A stretch of 64,000 nucleotides of DNA from Lachnospiraceae bacterium (GCA_017412055.1 JAFQOW010000041.1:174713-238712), one strand, 5' to 3'. Positions 33,004-41,107 are shown, numbered from the stretch's first letter. Notes: generated from the sequence alone by a model not told the origin. A program made the numbers and translations.

Positions 33004-33362
33004 TATTTGTTTCCAGCTTTTTCATCTGCCTCCTCATGCTCGTCACAGTTTCGTGGTTTCTTATTCCCTTCTGTATTTTCGGGTCCGAACTCTATCGTGA
33101 TCTTACCCGAACTATACGTTGGGGAAAACCTTTTCCGTTCGGAGCAACTTTCGGTTCTTTTTCGGGAGTATTGATTGCTGGCTGCTTTTCTGCCTTTGCA
33201 ACTCTTGGCCTTTACTCTGACCTGTATGGTATCTGGCATCCCGAGAAATGTCCCAGAGAACCCCAGAGAACCCGAGATGTTCTCATCCAAGTCCCAGAAA
33301 AAGTTCGAGTCCACACCGAGTTCAGACTCGATGACACGGTAATCGGGAAGGAGGTTCTCTGA
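33000..33362 (+). CDS. Tail-family membrane protein
   Basis: 120 residues, two spans (FICLLMLVTVSWFLIPFCIF, FSGVLIAGCFSAFATLGLY) and the tail RDVLIQVPEKVRVHTEFRL. Start overlaps the previous stop (ATGA). Confidence 0.72.
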   Translation: MIFVSSFFICLLMLVTVSWFLIPFCIFGSELYRDLTRTIRWGKPFPFGATFGSFSGVLIAGCFSAFATLGLYSDLYGIWHPEKCPREPQRTRDVLIQVPEKVRVHTEFRLDDTVIGKEVL

Positions 33363-33637
33363 TGTCTCGTATCCCGATACGTTCTCCCTTCCCAAGTCCT
33401 CTGGGAGATTCTTACCGAAGTTCCCGAGCAAGTTCCGGGGATTTTGTTATCCCTTTGATGTTCATTTTAGCAGCTGGAGCAGTGATAATTACATTCGCTG
33501 TCCCAACTCCCAAAAAATCCAGGGAAGTTCCCGAATCTCCTGGGAATCGTCAGGTAATTCTGGATGTTCCCGAGACTTCTCGAGTAGATGCCCAGGTAAC
33601 ATCCGGGAACAATACTGTAAACTTTCAAAACCTCTAA
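33362..33637 (+). CDS. Tail-family membrane protein
   Basis: 91 residues with one span (FVIPLMFILAAGAVIITFAV) and the tail RQVILDVPETSRVDAQVTSG-NNTVNFQNL, close to that of 32680-33003. Coupled to the previous gene. Confidence 0.72.
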   Translation: MSRIPIRSPFPSPLGDSYRSSRASSGDFVIPLMFILAAGAVIITFAVPTPKKSREVPESPGNRQVILDVPETSRVDAQVTSGNNTVNFQNL

Positions 33638-33641
33638 TTCT

Positions 33642-33944
33642 ATGTACCAAGAACTTATACACTTCTTTTCCTTTATCTTTTGTGGTGCCGGTATCGGTGT
33701 AGCTATTATGGGGATTCTCCTGACAATTGCAGGTGTGACTACTCCTCTGATACACCATAAGTTTCTGGCAGTCCGTCCATTTTTGATGATGATTCTCCTG
33801 GGTTTTATGGGAGCTTTCATCGGGTGGAAGGGTATCATCTCCATCCCGACACCGAAACGACTCGAAATCCAAGGTCCACCTGATTCGGTGATTCGAGCCC
33901 AGGTCATCAGAAACGGTCAGGTAATTCACCAAGAAGAAATCTAA
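33642..33944 (+). CDS. Tail-family membrane protein
   Basis: 100 residues, two spans and the tail RLEIQGPPDSVIRAQVIRNG-QVIHQEEI, linking this operon to the 16624/17289 type ending in QTIHTETL. Confidence 0.72.
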   Translation: MYQELIHFFSFIFCGAGIGVAIMGILLTIAGVTTPLIHHKFLAVRPFLMMILLGFMGAFIGWKGIISIPTPKRLEIQGPPDSVIRAQVIRNGQVIHQEEI

Positions 33945-33948
33945 ATCT

Positions 33949-34281
33949 ATGGAAACTATGTCAATGATTGAGCTCACCTCTGCTATTGCTGCGGGATTCG
34001 GTATCCTGTTCTTTCTCGGGTTAATCCTGGCAACAGTCCTTCCAGAAAAACCCGGGACCTGGGATTATGCAACAGGAGGAATGCCCCAGACCTTTACTCT
34101 CTGGATGATGGGTATCGGAGCTTCTGGACTTCTCATCGGGTATCTGCTGCTCCATGTTCTCGGTGCTTTCAATGGACCTGAAGTTAAATATAAGAAACTC
34201 GAGATTGAAGTCCCTGAGTTCATCAGAGTCGATGCCAGATTTTACCAGGATTCACAGGAAATTCATCGAGAGACCCTGTGA
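33949..34281 (+). CDS. Tail-family membrane protein
   Basis: 110 residues, two spans (ILFFLGLILATVL and LWMMGIGASGLLIGYLLL) and the tail KLEIEVPEFIRVDARFYQDS-QEIHRETL. Confidence 0.72.
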   Translation: METMSMIELTSAIAAGFGILFFLGLILATVLPEKPGTWDYATGGMPQTFTLWMMGIGASGLLIGYLLLHVLGAFNGPEVKYKKLEIEVPEFIRVDARFYQDSQEIHRETL

Positions 34282-34283
34282 TT

Positions 34284-34448
34284 ATGTTTCTGATTTTCAT
34301 CATCTCCCTGCTTTTCGGGTCAATGTTCCTGTTGTTCCTGTTGTCTGCTGATGACCCATTGTCATTGTTCCTGTGCTTCACGATTGCTGTCTGTCTCCTC
34401 TGGATTGCCTGGTATTTCTCCCAATTTCTCCTGACAGTTCCGTGGTAA
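34284..34448 (+). CDS. Small two-span membrane protein (54 aa)
   Basis: MFLIFIISLLFGSMFLLFLL, then FTIAVCLLWIAWYFSQFLL. Last gene of the operon; lacks the C-terminal tail. Confidence 0.6.
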   Translation: MFLIFIISLLFGSMFLLFLLSADDPLSLFLCFTIAVCLLWIAWYFSQFLLTVPW

Positions 34449-34450
34449 AA

Positions 34451-34486
34451 AAGAAAGAGTTCCTGGATTTCTCCGGAACTCTTTTC
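34451..34486. terminator. Bidirectional terminator between convergent operons
   Basis: AGAGTTCC/GGAACTCT (34456-34463 with 34475-34482) with A and T runs on both sides. Confidence 0.85.
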
Positions 34487-34506
34487 CATTTCTCGAAACT
34501 TAGTTA

Positions 34507-35193
34507 TCAGTCATTCCAAGGGGAGTATGGGTCTCTGCGGTAGGCATCCATTTCCTCCTCGGGTTCGGTGTAGTCTCTCCAGCGGTTCTGGTAAGCTATC
34601 TCATTTCTGTCCCCTTCTCTTTCCCAATCCTGTAATTCCAAATCGATGTCTGAAAGAACACCTAAGCAGTCCTTCAGAAATGCAATAGCATTGTCAGGCA
34701 AGCTGTAGTCATACTCAGACAAGAAATGCTTTATCGTTTTCATTGCAGGTCCGACAGCTTCCGACGATTCTGCAGAATCGGTATCCAGGGCTTGGAGTAC
34801 GATCTCCAATTTCTCCGCATCAGGAATATAGTCGGAGTAGTCATAGATGAACTTCTTAATCCCCTTGATATATTCTTGGTAATTCTCCTCTTCTGAATCT
34901 TCTTCCCCAACTCCCCCGATCTTCAAATCATCACCAAACCAGTCTTCTTCAGGTTTCAATCGGACTAACCCATTCTCCTCATCGACCTCATACATATCAT
35001 CTCGGGATTTGAAGTACTCCAATTTCTGGTCATCGGAAATCTCATTGCCATCATCATCTGACCAATCCATCTTCTGGGCAATCCCCATATCTTTCGGGGT
35101 CATCCACTCCGATTCCTCGGATTCTTCATCCCAATATTCTTCAGGTCCGAGGTCCCACTGGTAATCCTCTTCTTCCTGGCTGGGCTCATACAT
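34507..35193 (-). CDS. Highly acidic protein
   Basis: 228 residues from MYEPSQEEEDYQWDLGPEEY. Very acidic N-terminal half and a helical C-terminal half (FIYDYSDYIPDAEKLEIVLQ). The frame stays open upstream (KDASGWDITIEG precedes MYEP) without an ATG, and the overlapping 35100-35378 frame ends there, so the two may be one protein split by a frameshift. GC-rich codon use. Confidence 0.65.
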   Translation of the reverse strand: MYEPSQEEEDYQWDLGPEEYWDEESEESEWMTPKDMGIAQKMDWSDDDGNEISDDQKLEYFKSRDDMYEVDEENGLVRLKPEEDWFGDDLKIGGVGEEDSEEENYQEYIKGIKKFIYDYSDYIPDAEKLEIVLQALDTDSAESSEAVGPAMKTIKHFLSEYDYSLPDNAIAFLKDCLGVLSDIDLELQDWEREGDRNEIAYQNRWRDYTEPEEEMDAYRRDPYSPWND

Positions 35194-35378
35194 TCCCTCG
35201 ATGGTAATATCCCAACCCGAAGCATCCTTTGTTCTTCGGATTCTGGTGATTTCTTCTGGGAAACACCAAAGAACTCCGCGACAGCTTCTCTGAAACTCAT
35301 ATCGGGGTTCTTCTCAACGACTGCAGACTTCAAGAAAACACTTGCCGGCAAAAACTGACTCAAATCTTTATTTGACAT
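35100..35378 (-). CDS. Hypothetical protein, probably N-terminal part of 34507-35193
   Basis: 92 residues. The first 50 look natural (MSFREAVAEFFGVSQKKSPE); the last 42 are basic and overlap the acidic gene in another frame. TAAATA lies before the ATG (class L). See the frameshift note. Confidence 0.5.
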   Translation of the reverse strand: MSNKDLSQFLPASVFLKSAVVEKNPDMSFREAVAEFFGVSQKKSPESEEQRMLRVGILPSRECMSPARKKRITSGTSDLKNIGMKNPRNRSG

Positions 35379-35499
35379 TGTAAAAGTATTTACTGGTGAA
35401 TCGGTCAGCTTTTACCCTGGATCTCCTGCGGTTTCCACACCGGGTTTCAGCTTATGTAGTCACCGAAACCGGATAAAAGCTTTCCGAAAGACTTTATAG

Positions 35500-35526
35500 A
35501 AAAACCCCAGAATCTCCGGGGTTTCA
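35500..35526 (-). terminator. Terminator after tRNA-Met
   Basis: AAACCCC/GGGGTTT with a T run on the minus strand. The 120 bases between here and 35380 hold no gene. Confidence 0.8.
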
Positions 35527-35530
35527 TCAG

Positions 35531-35604
35531 TAGCACCTCAAGGACTCGAACCTTGGACCTTCCGCGTATGAAGCGGCTCCTCTAACCAGCTGAGGTAAGG
35601 TGCC
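35531..35604 (-). tRNA. tRNA-Met (CAT), elongator type
   Basis: Acceptor GGCACCT/AGGTGCT fully paired, anticodon stem CCGC/GCGG with loop TTCATAC, T arm CAAGG-TTCGAGT-CCTTG. Lies alone with its own promoter. Confidence 0.85.
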
Positions 35605-35640
35605 ATTTGCTGAGAGTATTTAACCCTCAACTTATACTTT

Positions 35641-35660
35641 TCTTATACATCAGTTCTGGA
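35641..35660 (-). promoter_or_regulatory. Class E promoter of tRNA-Met
   Basis: CCAGAAC box at 35653-35660 and TATAAGA; it overlaps the stop of the 35643 gene. Confidence 0.6.
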
Positions 35661-35816
35661 TTTGTTCCCAGTTTTCTGGTGTTTTTCTGGTGGAAAGATG
35701 AAACGCACTGAATCACCGGATTCGAGATTTGTCAGGGTTTCTGTAACCCATTCCAGCATTCGAGTCATCCACAAGGGGTTCACCGACTTCTTCTTTGCCA
35801 GTTCTCGACAATTCAT
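35643..35816 (-). CDS. Hypothetical protein (57 aa)
   Basis: MNCRELAKKKSVNPLWMTRM; the start overlaps the upstream stop (ATGA). Ends SRTDV, with RTDV and the stop encoded by the tRNA-Met promoter. Confidence 0.6.
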   Translation of the reverse strand: MNCRELAKKKSVNPLWMTRMLEWVTETLTNLESGDSVRFIFPPEKHQKTGNKSRTDV

Positions 35817-36121
35817 TCCTGCTCCCCTTTCAGTTCCTGCATTCTTTTCTCTTCCTCTGTCAACGATTGCAACCAGCTCCTGTATGTACGAGCGGCAGCT
35901 CTCGAATTCCACTTCATGTGGTCCCAGACTATCTGACGGTCGGACTCTTCCTGTGTTCCTGGGTATTTCCCATGGTAGCAGGTTTCGATAACCTTTTTGA
36001 CAAAATCCGGTCCCAATCTCAGAGTTACTGATGTGTTCAGCATAGCCTGTCGAACTTTCCAGTTCATCTTCCTGTAATGCTCCAGGACCTCATCTGATAC
36101 ACCGTAAATGTTTTCTTCCAT
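35813..36121 (-). CDS. Hypothetical protein
   Basis: 102 residues from MEENIYGVSDEVLEHYRKMN at 36121, fixed by a class E promoter (CAGAAC at 36139-36146, TATAATTCGAAT before the ATG). Helical, charged; resembles small regulatory or ribbon-helix proteins in composition only. Confidence 0.65.
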   Translation of the reverse strand: MEENIYGVSDEVLEHYRKMNWKVRQAMLNTSVTLRLGPDFVKKVIETCYHGKYPGTQEESDRQIVWDHMKWNSRAAARTYRSWLQSLTEEEKRMQELKGEQE

Positions 36122-36128
36122 ATTCGAA

Positions 36129-36575
36129 TTATACGTCAGTTCTGAAATCACACCCGGAAGCAAAAGAATGGTCAATTTCCATTTCATCAAACCACTTCTC
36201 AAACTCTTCTCCATTCAAAAGAAAGTTCTTACCTGCTTTATAGAGCCATCCTTTATCAGCTGCAAAGGTTCGAACACCAGCCGGTGTAGTCTCGAAATCG
36301 GTCCAGATAGGTTCACCAGTCTCAGCAGCTTCTTTGGAGAGTTGAGTCCAGGACTTCTTATCCAGCTCAACCCAAACGTCCACCAAATAAACAGCTACAT
36401 CCATTGCCGAATCTTCAGCAATATCCCATGAAGGGTCCTGAAGATAAATCTGATAAAGCCTCTTTATTGCTTCAGGAGAAAAAGACTTATCCAGCACGTA
36501 TGTCGGTTTGTTTTCGTTCCAAACCGGAACATACTGCTTTATTGCTTCCTGAAACTCTTCGAATTGAACTCGCAT
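36129..36575 (-). CDS. Hypothetical protein
   Basis: 148 residues, acidic, with an internal region WLYKAGKNFLLNGEEFEKWF. Class E box CAGAAC at 36595-36602. Its C-terminus FRTDV comes from the next promoter. Confidence 0.68.
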   Translation of the reverse strand: MRVQFEEFQEAIKQYVPVWNENKPTYVLDKSFSPEAIKRLYQIYLQDPSWDIAEDSAMDVAVYLVDVWVELDKKSWTQLSKEAAETGEPIWTDFETTPAGVRTFAADKGWLYKAGKNFLLNGEEFEKWFDEMEIDHSFASGCDFRTDV

Positions 36576-36614
36576 ATAATTTACTTATGCGTCAGTTCTG
36601 AACTGTGCCAAGAT

Positions 36615-37643
36615 TTACTTCATCTTGGCACAGTAATCATCGGACTTAGCCTTGTAGCTCCAGGACTCACCATTAAGCACCTTACCCTCACCCTCAGATA
36701 CAGGCTTAGCAGAAAGCTCAAACAGGAGCTCCTTAGTCACCACTGCTTCACCAATCACCGGGACCGTGGGAATCGGAGCAAACCCGAGCTTTCCGAGCTT
36801 TTCATTCACATCCAGGAAGTGCCAGCCGGACTTGTAACGACCCTTGCGCTTGCGGTCATCATTGGCCTCGGGGAATCGTACACCGTACATAGCAAATCCC
36901 AGAGGCTGCTTGGCATCCTGATTCACCTTGTGTCCATTGATACCGTTTCCATAGATTTCACCACGAATCGCGACAACCTCATTCAGGTTCTTTGCCAGAG
37001 CCTTCAAATGGGGAATGTAAGGAGTCAGTGCCTTGATGTAGTTGTTCTCAATCGGCTGTCCCATATCGTTCAGGGTCTTCAGGGTCAGACTTCGGGAGCA
37101 GAACTCCAGCTTGTCCTGATGTGGGTCGTAGTAGAGGACCGCAGAGGAACCATCGACCTTATGAGTGATAAGAGCAGTCTCACCGAGGTGAAGCTCATGC
37201 TCCTTCATAGTCTGCCAGTTCTCCTCATCAGACTTTTCGATTCCCGGAGGAAGGTTACCCTTTGCATCCTGCGCCTTACAGGGACGCTCGTAGTGGGTGA
37301 TTCCCAGAGCCTCACAGACAGCTACAGAGTTCTCCAGGTCCACACCGGCAAGCTCCTTCTCCAGTTCCTTCAGGGACACCACCAGACCTCGGGACATAAC
37401 ACCACGGAGTCGGACGTTCTTCACACGGTCACCGTTACCGAGATAGTTGCGGTAGGGCTGCACCCAATCACGGGTTACATCCAGCTTAGCATCTTCCTCA
37501 ATCTTCAGGACCTTCTCAAATCGCTCGAAAACACCCTTGGCGATTACACACTGGGAAGAACGCACAAAGCAAATCTCCAGGCGGTCAGCATCGGGGTGCG
37601 GCTTAATAATTCCAATCTTATCTACAAAAGCGTCAGTTGCCAT
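36615..37643 (-). CDS. RNA ligase (Rnl family, with N-terminal OB-like module)
   Basis: 342 residues. The N-terminal module (HPDADRLEICFVRSSQCVIA) resembles the OB-type domain of DraRnl-like ligases. The adenylyltransferase core has THKVDGSSAVLYY (motif I, Lys nucleophile), EFCSRSL, VAIRGEIYGNGI (motif III), EGKVLNGESW (motif IV) and SYKAKSDDY (motif V). It should seal nicks in RNA, for instance repairing cleaved phage tRNAs. It has an A/C-rich leader-type promoter, box at 37687-37694. Confidence 0.85.
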   Translation of the reverse strand: MATDAFVDKIGIIKPHPDADRLEICFVRSSQCVIAKGVFERFEKVLKIEEDAKLDVTRDWVQPYRNYLGNGDRVKNVRLRGVMSRGLVVSLKELEKELAGVDLENSVAVCEALGITHYERPCKAQDAKGNLPPGIEKSDEENWQTMKEHELHLGETALITHKVDGSSAVLYYDPHQDKLEFCSRSLTLKTLNDMGQPIENNYIKALTPYIPHLKALAKNLNEVVAIRGEIYGNGINGHKVNQDAKQPLGFAMYGVRFPEANDDRKRKGRYKSGWHFLDVNEKLGKLGFAPIPTVPVIGEAVVTKELLFELSAKPVSEGEGKVLNGESWSYKAKSDDYCAKMK

Positions 37644-37711
37644 AATTCGTAAAAGGTTTGTCTGTTACAGATATTTGTTTACTCTAGTTCTGTCCGGTGT
37701 TGCAGGTGACA

Positions 37712-37876
37712 TTATCTCTCATCCATCTTCTGTTTCACATACTGAGTCATCAAATCCACGAAAACCTGTTTTTCAGACATTCCGAAGAGTCGAGCCGTAT
37801 CTTTTGCCATACGCTTGAAGTCATTGATGATTTCAGGAGTAATCCCGTACTTTTTCATAATCTCATCAGCTTTCAT
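37712..37876 (-). CDS. Small hypothetical protein (54 aa)
   Basis: MKADEIMKKYGITPEIINDF followed by a basic helix; possibly ribbon-helix-helix-like. The start is set by the class E promoter (box 37894-37901, ATATAATAAGTGT before the ATG). Confidence 0.65.
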   Translation of the reverse strand: MKADEIMKKYGITPEIINDFKRMAKDTARLFGMSEKQVFVDLMTQYVKQKMDER

Positions 37877-37899
37877 ACACTTATTATATGGAGGTTCTG

Positions 37900-38052
37900 T
37901 TATGCAGCGATACAAATAACCAGAATCGTAAACAGGTAAATCAACAAAGCATTCAATAGAAGGTCGGCTTTAGGGTGATTGGCACCATAGAGACCGGCTA
38001 CAACAACAAAAGGAAGAATCACAAACAAAGCGAAGAGGAGCATCATAATCAT
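37900..38052 (-). CDS. Small two-span membrane protein (50 aa)
   Basis: MIMMLLFALFVILPFVVVAG, then LLNALLIYLFTILVICI. Class E box at 38070-38077; leaderless start. Confidence 0.62.
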   Translation of the reverse strand: MIMMLLFALFVILPFVVVAGLYGANHPKADLLLNALLIYLFTILVICIAA

Positions 38053-38075
38053 GAATATATTATAGCGAGGTTCTG

Positions 38076-38501
38076 TTACATACTCGCATCCTCAAGCTTT
38101 TTCAAAATCCTTTCGAAGATTGGTGCGGAGTCCTGAGCCATACCCTTGTCCCATTCTTTCACAATGTAATAGTCCTTAGAAGGGTCTTCGGTGTGAGGGA
38201 AGAAGATAGATTTTCTTACCAGAGTTACATACTTCTTACCTCTGCGTTCATAGGTTCGAATCGTAGCCATCACAGCCATACCCTTCAGGAAGCCATCAGT
38301 GTGAGGAGCTTCGGAGTACATTTCATAAACTCCAGGCTTCACCTGCTCCACGACTACCTCGAAATCCTTTCGAAGGGGCTCGAATCCACATGTCAGTGTA
38401 CTATGTACAAGTGCCGAGATTTTGTCACAGGGACGGCTCAGGACCTGCCGATTCATACACTTTGTGCAATTGTCCCAACGTTCTTTCCAAATGTTCTTCA
38501 T
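38076..38501 (-). CDS. Hypothetical protein with CxxC
   Basis: 141 residues with NCTKCMNRQVLSRPC near the N-terminus, a possible zinc knuckle, and a beta-rich body. Class E box at 38519-38526. Confidence 0.68.
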   Translation of the reverse strand: MKNIWKERWDNCTKCMNRQVLSRPCDKISALVHSTLTCGFEPLRKDFEVVVEQVKPGVYEMYSEAPHTDGFLKGMAVMATIRTYERRGKKYVTLVRKSIFFPHTEDPSKDYYIVKEWDKGMAQDSAPIFERILKKLEDASM

Positions 38502-38525
38502 AGCTATATTATGCAGGAGTTCTGT

Positions 38526-38672
38526 TTAGCAATCTTCCTTGATGAACTTCTGAAGAGCTTCTATCATCTGTTTGATGTCACGAATCTGGTCATCAGGGTC
38601 ATAGCATCCAAAACGTTCAACTTCATCTTTGATATCCTCCAACCAATCTGTTACACGTTCTTTGTTCTTCAT
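38526..38672 (-). CDS. Small acidic protein (48 aa)
   Basis: MKNKERVTDWLEDIKDEVER, two amphipathic helices. Class E box at 38690-38697. Confidence 0.6.
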   Translation of the reverse strand: MKNKERVTDWLEDIKDEVERFGCYDPDDQIRDIKQMIEALQKFIKEDC

Positions 38673-38699
38673 GACTATATTCTATGCGGGTTCTGTTTA

Positions 38700-38975
38700 T
38701 CACTTGGCGAATCGAAACTGATTCAAATCAAGGACCTGAACAAGTTGCAAATAAAACCCTTCACCACGGTAGGTGAAAGATACAATGTCCCTGGCCCAAC
38801 CAATATCCTCAATAGCATTCAGTCTAATAGCAACACCCGTCACTTCACTCTCTACATACCACCGGCCAAAATCATCCTGATAAGCCTTAGCCTCACCACC
38901 ATTCAGAAGGAGCATGTAACCCTTAAGAAGTACAGACTTAGAAAAGATATTTGCAAGAATTTCGATGTCGTTCAT
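38700..38975 (-). CDS. Hypothetical protein
   Basis: 91 residues from MNDIEILANIFSKSVLLKGY; class E box at 38993-39000 rules out the longer frame. Beta-rich, no known domain. Confidence 0.65.
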   Translation of the reverse strand: MNDIEILANIFSKSVLLKGYMLLLNGGEAKAYQDDFGRWYVESEVTGVAIRLNAIEDIGWARDIVSFTYRGEGFYLQLVQVLDLNQFRFAK

Positions 38976-38998
38976 GATTATATTATATGCGAGTTCTG

Positions 38999-39205
38999 TT
39001 AGTTCAGCGTGCAAAGACTCACAGCCCCACACAGTTCCAAATGTTCCAACATCTCACCTTCAAGGGTAAATCCTTCACCTCTCTTAGGTTGAACCCAATA
39101 ACAATCTTCTCCAAGCTTTTCTAACTTTCCATAGGTTCCATTCACCTGAACATCCACATCAAAGTTACAAAGGGCATCGAGAAGTTGTTTCATGTTGTCT
39201 TTCAT
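38999..39205 (-). CDS. Small hypothetical protein (68 aa)
   Basis: MKDNMKQLLDALCNFDVDVQ; compact alpha-beta pattern as in its neighbours. Class E box at 39223-39230. Confidence 0.62.
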   Translation of the reverse strand: MKDNMKQLLDALCNFDVDVQVNGTYGKLEKLGEDCYWVQPKRGEGFTLEGEMLEHLELCGAVSLCTLN

Positions 39206-39230
39206 GATTATATTATAGCGAAGTTCTGTC

Positions 39231-39431
39231 TTAATACTCCGCAGGGCAGAGGTCAATGGTCAGAGACCTATACTTAGGCAGGTTGCTGGCCGGGTCAATA
39301 TAAAGTTCATTCATGTCCTCAACACAATCGTTTCTATGATTGAATCTGAGCTCCACTTGGAGTTCATCCAGACTCACGTTGCGAAGGTTGGCTTGTTCAG
39401 TCAGGAGGTTGATAAGTTCTCTAGCAGTCAT
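39231..39431 (-). CDS. Small hypothetical protein (66 aa)
   Basis: MTARELINLLTEQANLRNVS; alpha-beta. Class E box at 39449-39456 inside the end of the HD gene. Confidence 0.62.
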   Translation of the reverse strand: MTARELINLLTEQANLRNVSLDELQVELRFNHRNDCVEDMNELYIDPASNLPKYRSLTIDLCPAEY

Positions 39432-39438
39432 GACTATA

Positions 39439-40002
39439 TTATAGCGGAGTTCTGTCGAGGATAGCAGCGATAAGCTTCTTGTGAGATTCAGTAAGGCTCT
39501 TATCTCCAAGTTCCGAAAAACAACGTACGGCTCTGCGATAACGCTTCTCTTGGCTCTTCCTTGTACCTTTGCTCTCGCGGATATTCGCAAGCATATCGCA
39601 AAGCTTTACGAGCAACAAATCACTAGAAGCAGTGAGGAGCAACTTCGCGAGATAGACAACCTTCCCACGTTCCTTGATTTCCTTCTGGTCTAGGTCCCAG
39701 TGGTCTGAAATCTTTGCAAGGTCAAAGACAATACCTGCCCAGTCCTCACGACTCTTCATATCCATGATGAAACGTGCCTTCGAGTCGATTCTATCGAGTC
39801 TGAGAAGCTTACGAGTACCTTCTGCATTCTCTTCCATAATATCGTGTAACCATGCCACACATACGCTCTTCTCGGAGCCACCATACTCCTTCACGAGCTC
39901 AGCTACGACCTTCGGGTGTTCGATGTAAGGTGTTACTCCATCAGCTCGGAACTGGCCTTCGTGGAGCTGTCGTGCAATCTTCTCTGCGGTTTCGATATTC
40001 AT
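39439..40002 (-). CDS. HD-domain hydrolase (SpoT/MESH1-like)
   Basis: 187 residues from MNIETAEKIARQLHEGQFR. HEGQFRADGVTPYIEHPKVV and VAWLHDIMEEN give the His and HD metal ligands of ppGpp hydrolase-type HD domains; KLCDMLANIRES completes the site. It may degrade alarmones and keep host metabolism active. Ends LDRTPL, encoded by the next promoter. Class E box at 40020-40027. Confidence 0.78.
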   Translation of the reverse strand: MNIETAEKIARQLHEGQFRADGVTPYIEHPKVVAELVKEYGGSEKSVCVAWLHDIMEENAEGTRKLLRLDRIDSKARFIMDMKSREDWAGIVFDLAKISDHWDLDQKEIKERGKVVYLAKLLLTASSDLLLVKLCDMLANIRESKGTRKSQEKRYRRAVRCFSELGDKSLTESHKKLIAAILDRTPL

Positions 40003-40028
40003 GACTATATTTTGCAAGGGTTCTGTTC

Positions 40029-40259
40029 TCAACCAATGAACTCTACCTCTGTAATCTCCCACAATTCCATCTGCTCTCTCCACTCAGCTCTATGAATGAA
40101 CATCCAGGTGGATGTCTTTCGGCCCAGCAATTCCCAACCATTCTTATAGGGTCTTGTGTCTCTCTTAACCCAATAATCCACTCCATTCAAGTTCACGGTC
40201 TCTTTTTGCTCCGCGGCGTCGTCGAGAATCTCGGCAAGGTTCACATACTTGATATTCAT
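40029..40259 (-). CDS. Small hypothetical protein
   Basis: 76 residues, tryptophan-rich beta protein (VDYWVKRDTRPYKNGWELLG). Class E box at 40277-40284. Confidence 0.62.
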   Translation of the reverse strand: MNIKYVNLAEILDDAAEQKETVNLNGVDYWVKRDTRPYKNGWELLGRKTSTWMFIHRAEWREQMELWEITEVEFIG

Positions 40260-40300
40260 GACTATATTCTATGCGGGTTCTGTTATTAAGAAGGATGAGG

Positions 40301-40549
40301 TCATTCCTCATCCTTCCAAGTGTGGTCACAGTCAGATTCTACTACTTCATAAGTACAGTTGACATTATAGTGTAACTCACTCAGACCCAACACTTTACAC
40401 ATAGTATCACCTATCAATTGTTCTCTTTCTTCAAAAGTAGTATTGGAATCATTTACTTGGATTATAACTTCTTTAGTATCAACTACTACTTCTTTAATTC
40501 TAGAATTAAAAGAATCAACTTCTATATTAGTAATCTTGTAGGTTGTCAT
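40301..40549 (-). CDS. Small hypothetical protein
   Basis: 82 residues starting MTTYKITNIEVDSFNSR; beta-rich, acidic end. Class E box at 40567-40574. Confidence 0.62.
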   Translation of the reverse strand: MTTYKITNIEVDSFNSRIKEVVVDTKEVIIQVNDSNTTFEEREQLIGDTMCKVLGLSELHYNVNCTYEVVESDCDHTWKDEE

Positions 40550-40628
40550 GATTATATTATAGTTGAGTTCTGTTTTAGTGAGAGTGAAATTGAAAGTTTA
40601 ATTAAAAATTCGAATCGTCGCGGGCCGC

Positions 40629-40829
40629 TCAATCGAGAAAGCTCAAATCGATTCCGATAATTTCCTGCTCTTCCTTTGTAAAGAGCTTGTGTCCTACTTG
40701 CCAAGAAGCTTTAGGATTGAACCAACCCACTACTCCAGTAATAAAGAACTTCACATGCATCTTCCAGGTCCAGCCTTCGGTGAGGTTCAGAGGATACTTG
40801 GTCTGAATTCGTTTGTTGTTGCTCTTCAT
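40629..40829 (-). CDS. Small hypothetical protein
   Basis: 66 residues, WTWKMHVKFFITGVVGWF middle. Promoter box is the variant AACAGAAT at 40847-40854. Confidence 0.58.
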   Translation of the reverse strand: MKSNNKRIQTKYPLNLTEGWTWKMHVKFFITGVVGWFNPKASWQVGHKLFTKEEQEIIGIDLSFLD

Positions 40830-40853
40830 GCTTATATTATAGCGAGATTCTGT

Positions 40854-41078
40854 TTATTCAAAGGTAACGCAATGTGTCTTGTTTGTTACCGGCGGCAATG
40901 GACGCTGGCGAGACCAATCGAGATAAGCAGAGCTCTCCCACATAGGAGTAACCACTGCTCTTTGCACTGGCACTTCCTCATGCCACCCCGAATCTGATAC
41001 TTCCTCTTGCATTACAATCATATCCTGAGGTAACTGCTTCAGCTGCTCAATCAGCTCTGCTACTGTTATACCATTCAT
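40854..41078 (-). CDS. Small hypothetical protein
   Basis: 74 residues, MNGITVAELIEQLKQLPQDM, a pattern seen in many small phage proteins of unknown role. Class E box at 41096-41103. Confidence 0.62.
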   Translation of the reverse strand: MNGITVAELIEQLKQLPQDMIVMQEEVSDSGWHEEVPVQRAVVTPMWESSAYLDWSRQRPLPPVTNKTHCVTFE

Positions 41079-41107
41079 GCTTTTATTATAGCGGAGTTCT
41101 GTTCAAT

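Noticed and set aside
36564..37652. 362-codon plus-strand ORF
   Set aside because: It mirrors the RNA ligase gene on the other strand; the ligase has all catalytic motifs, and the plus frame has no promoter or recognisable domain.
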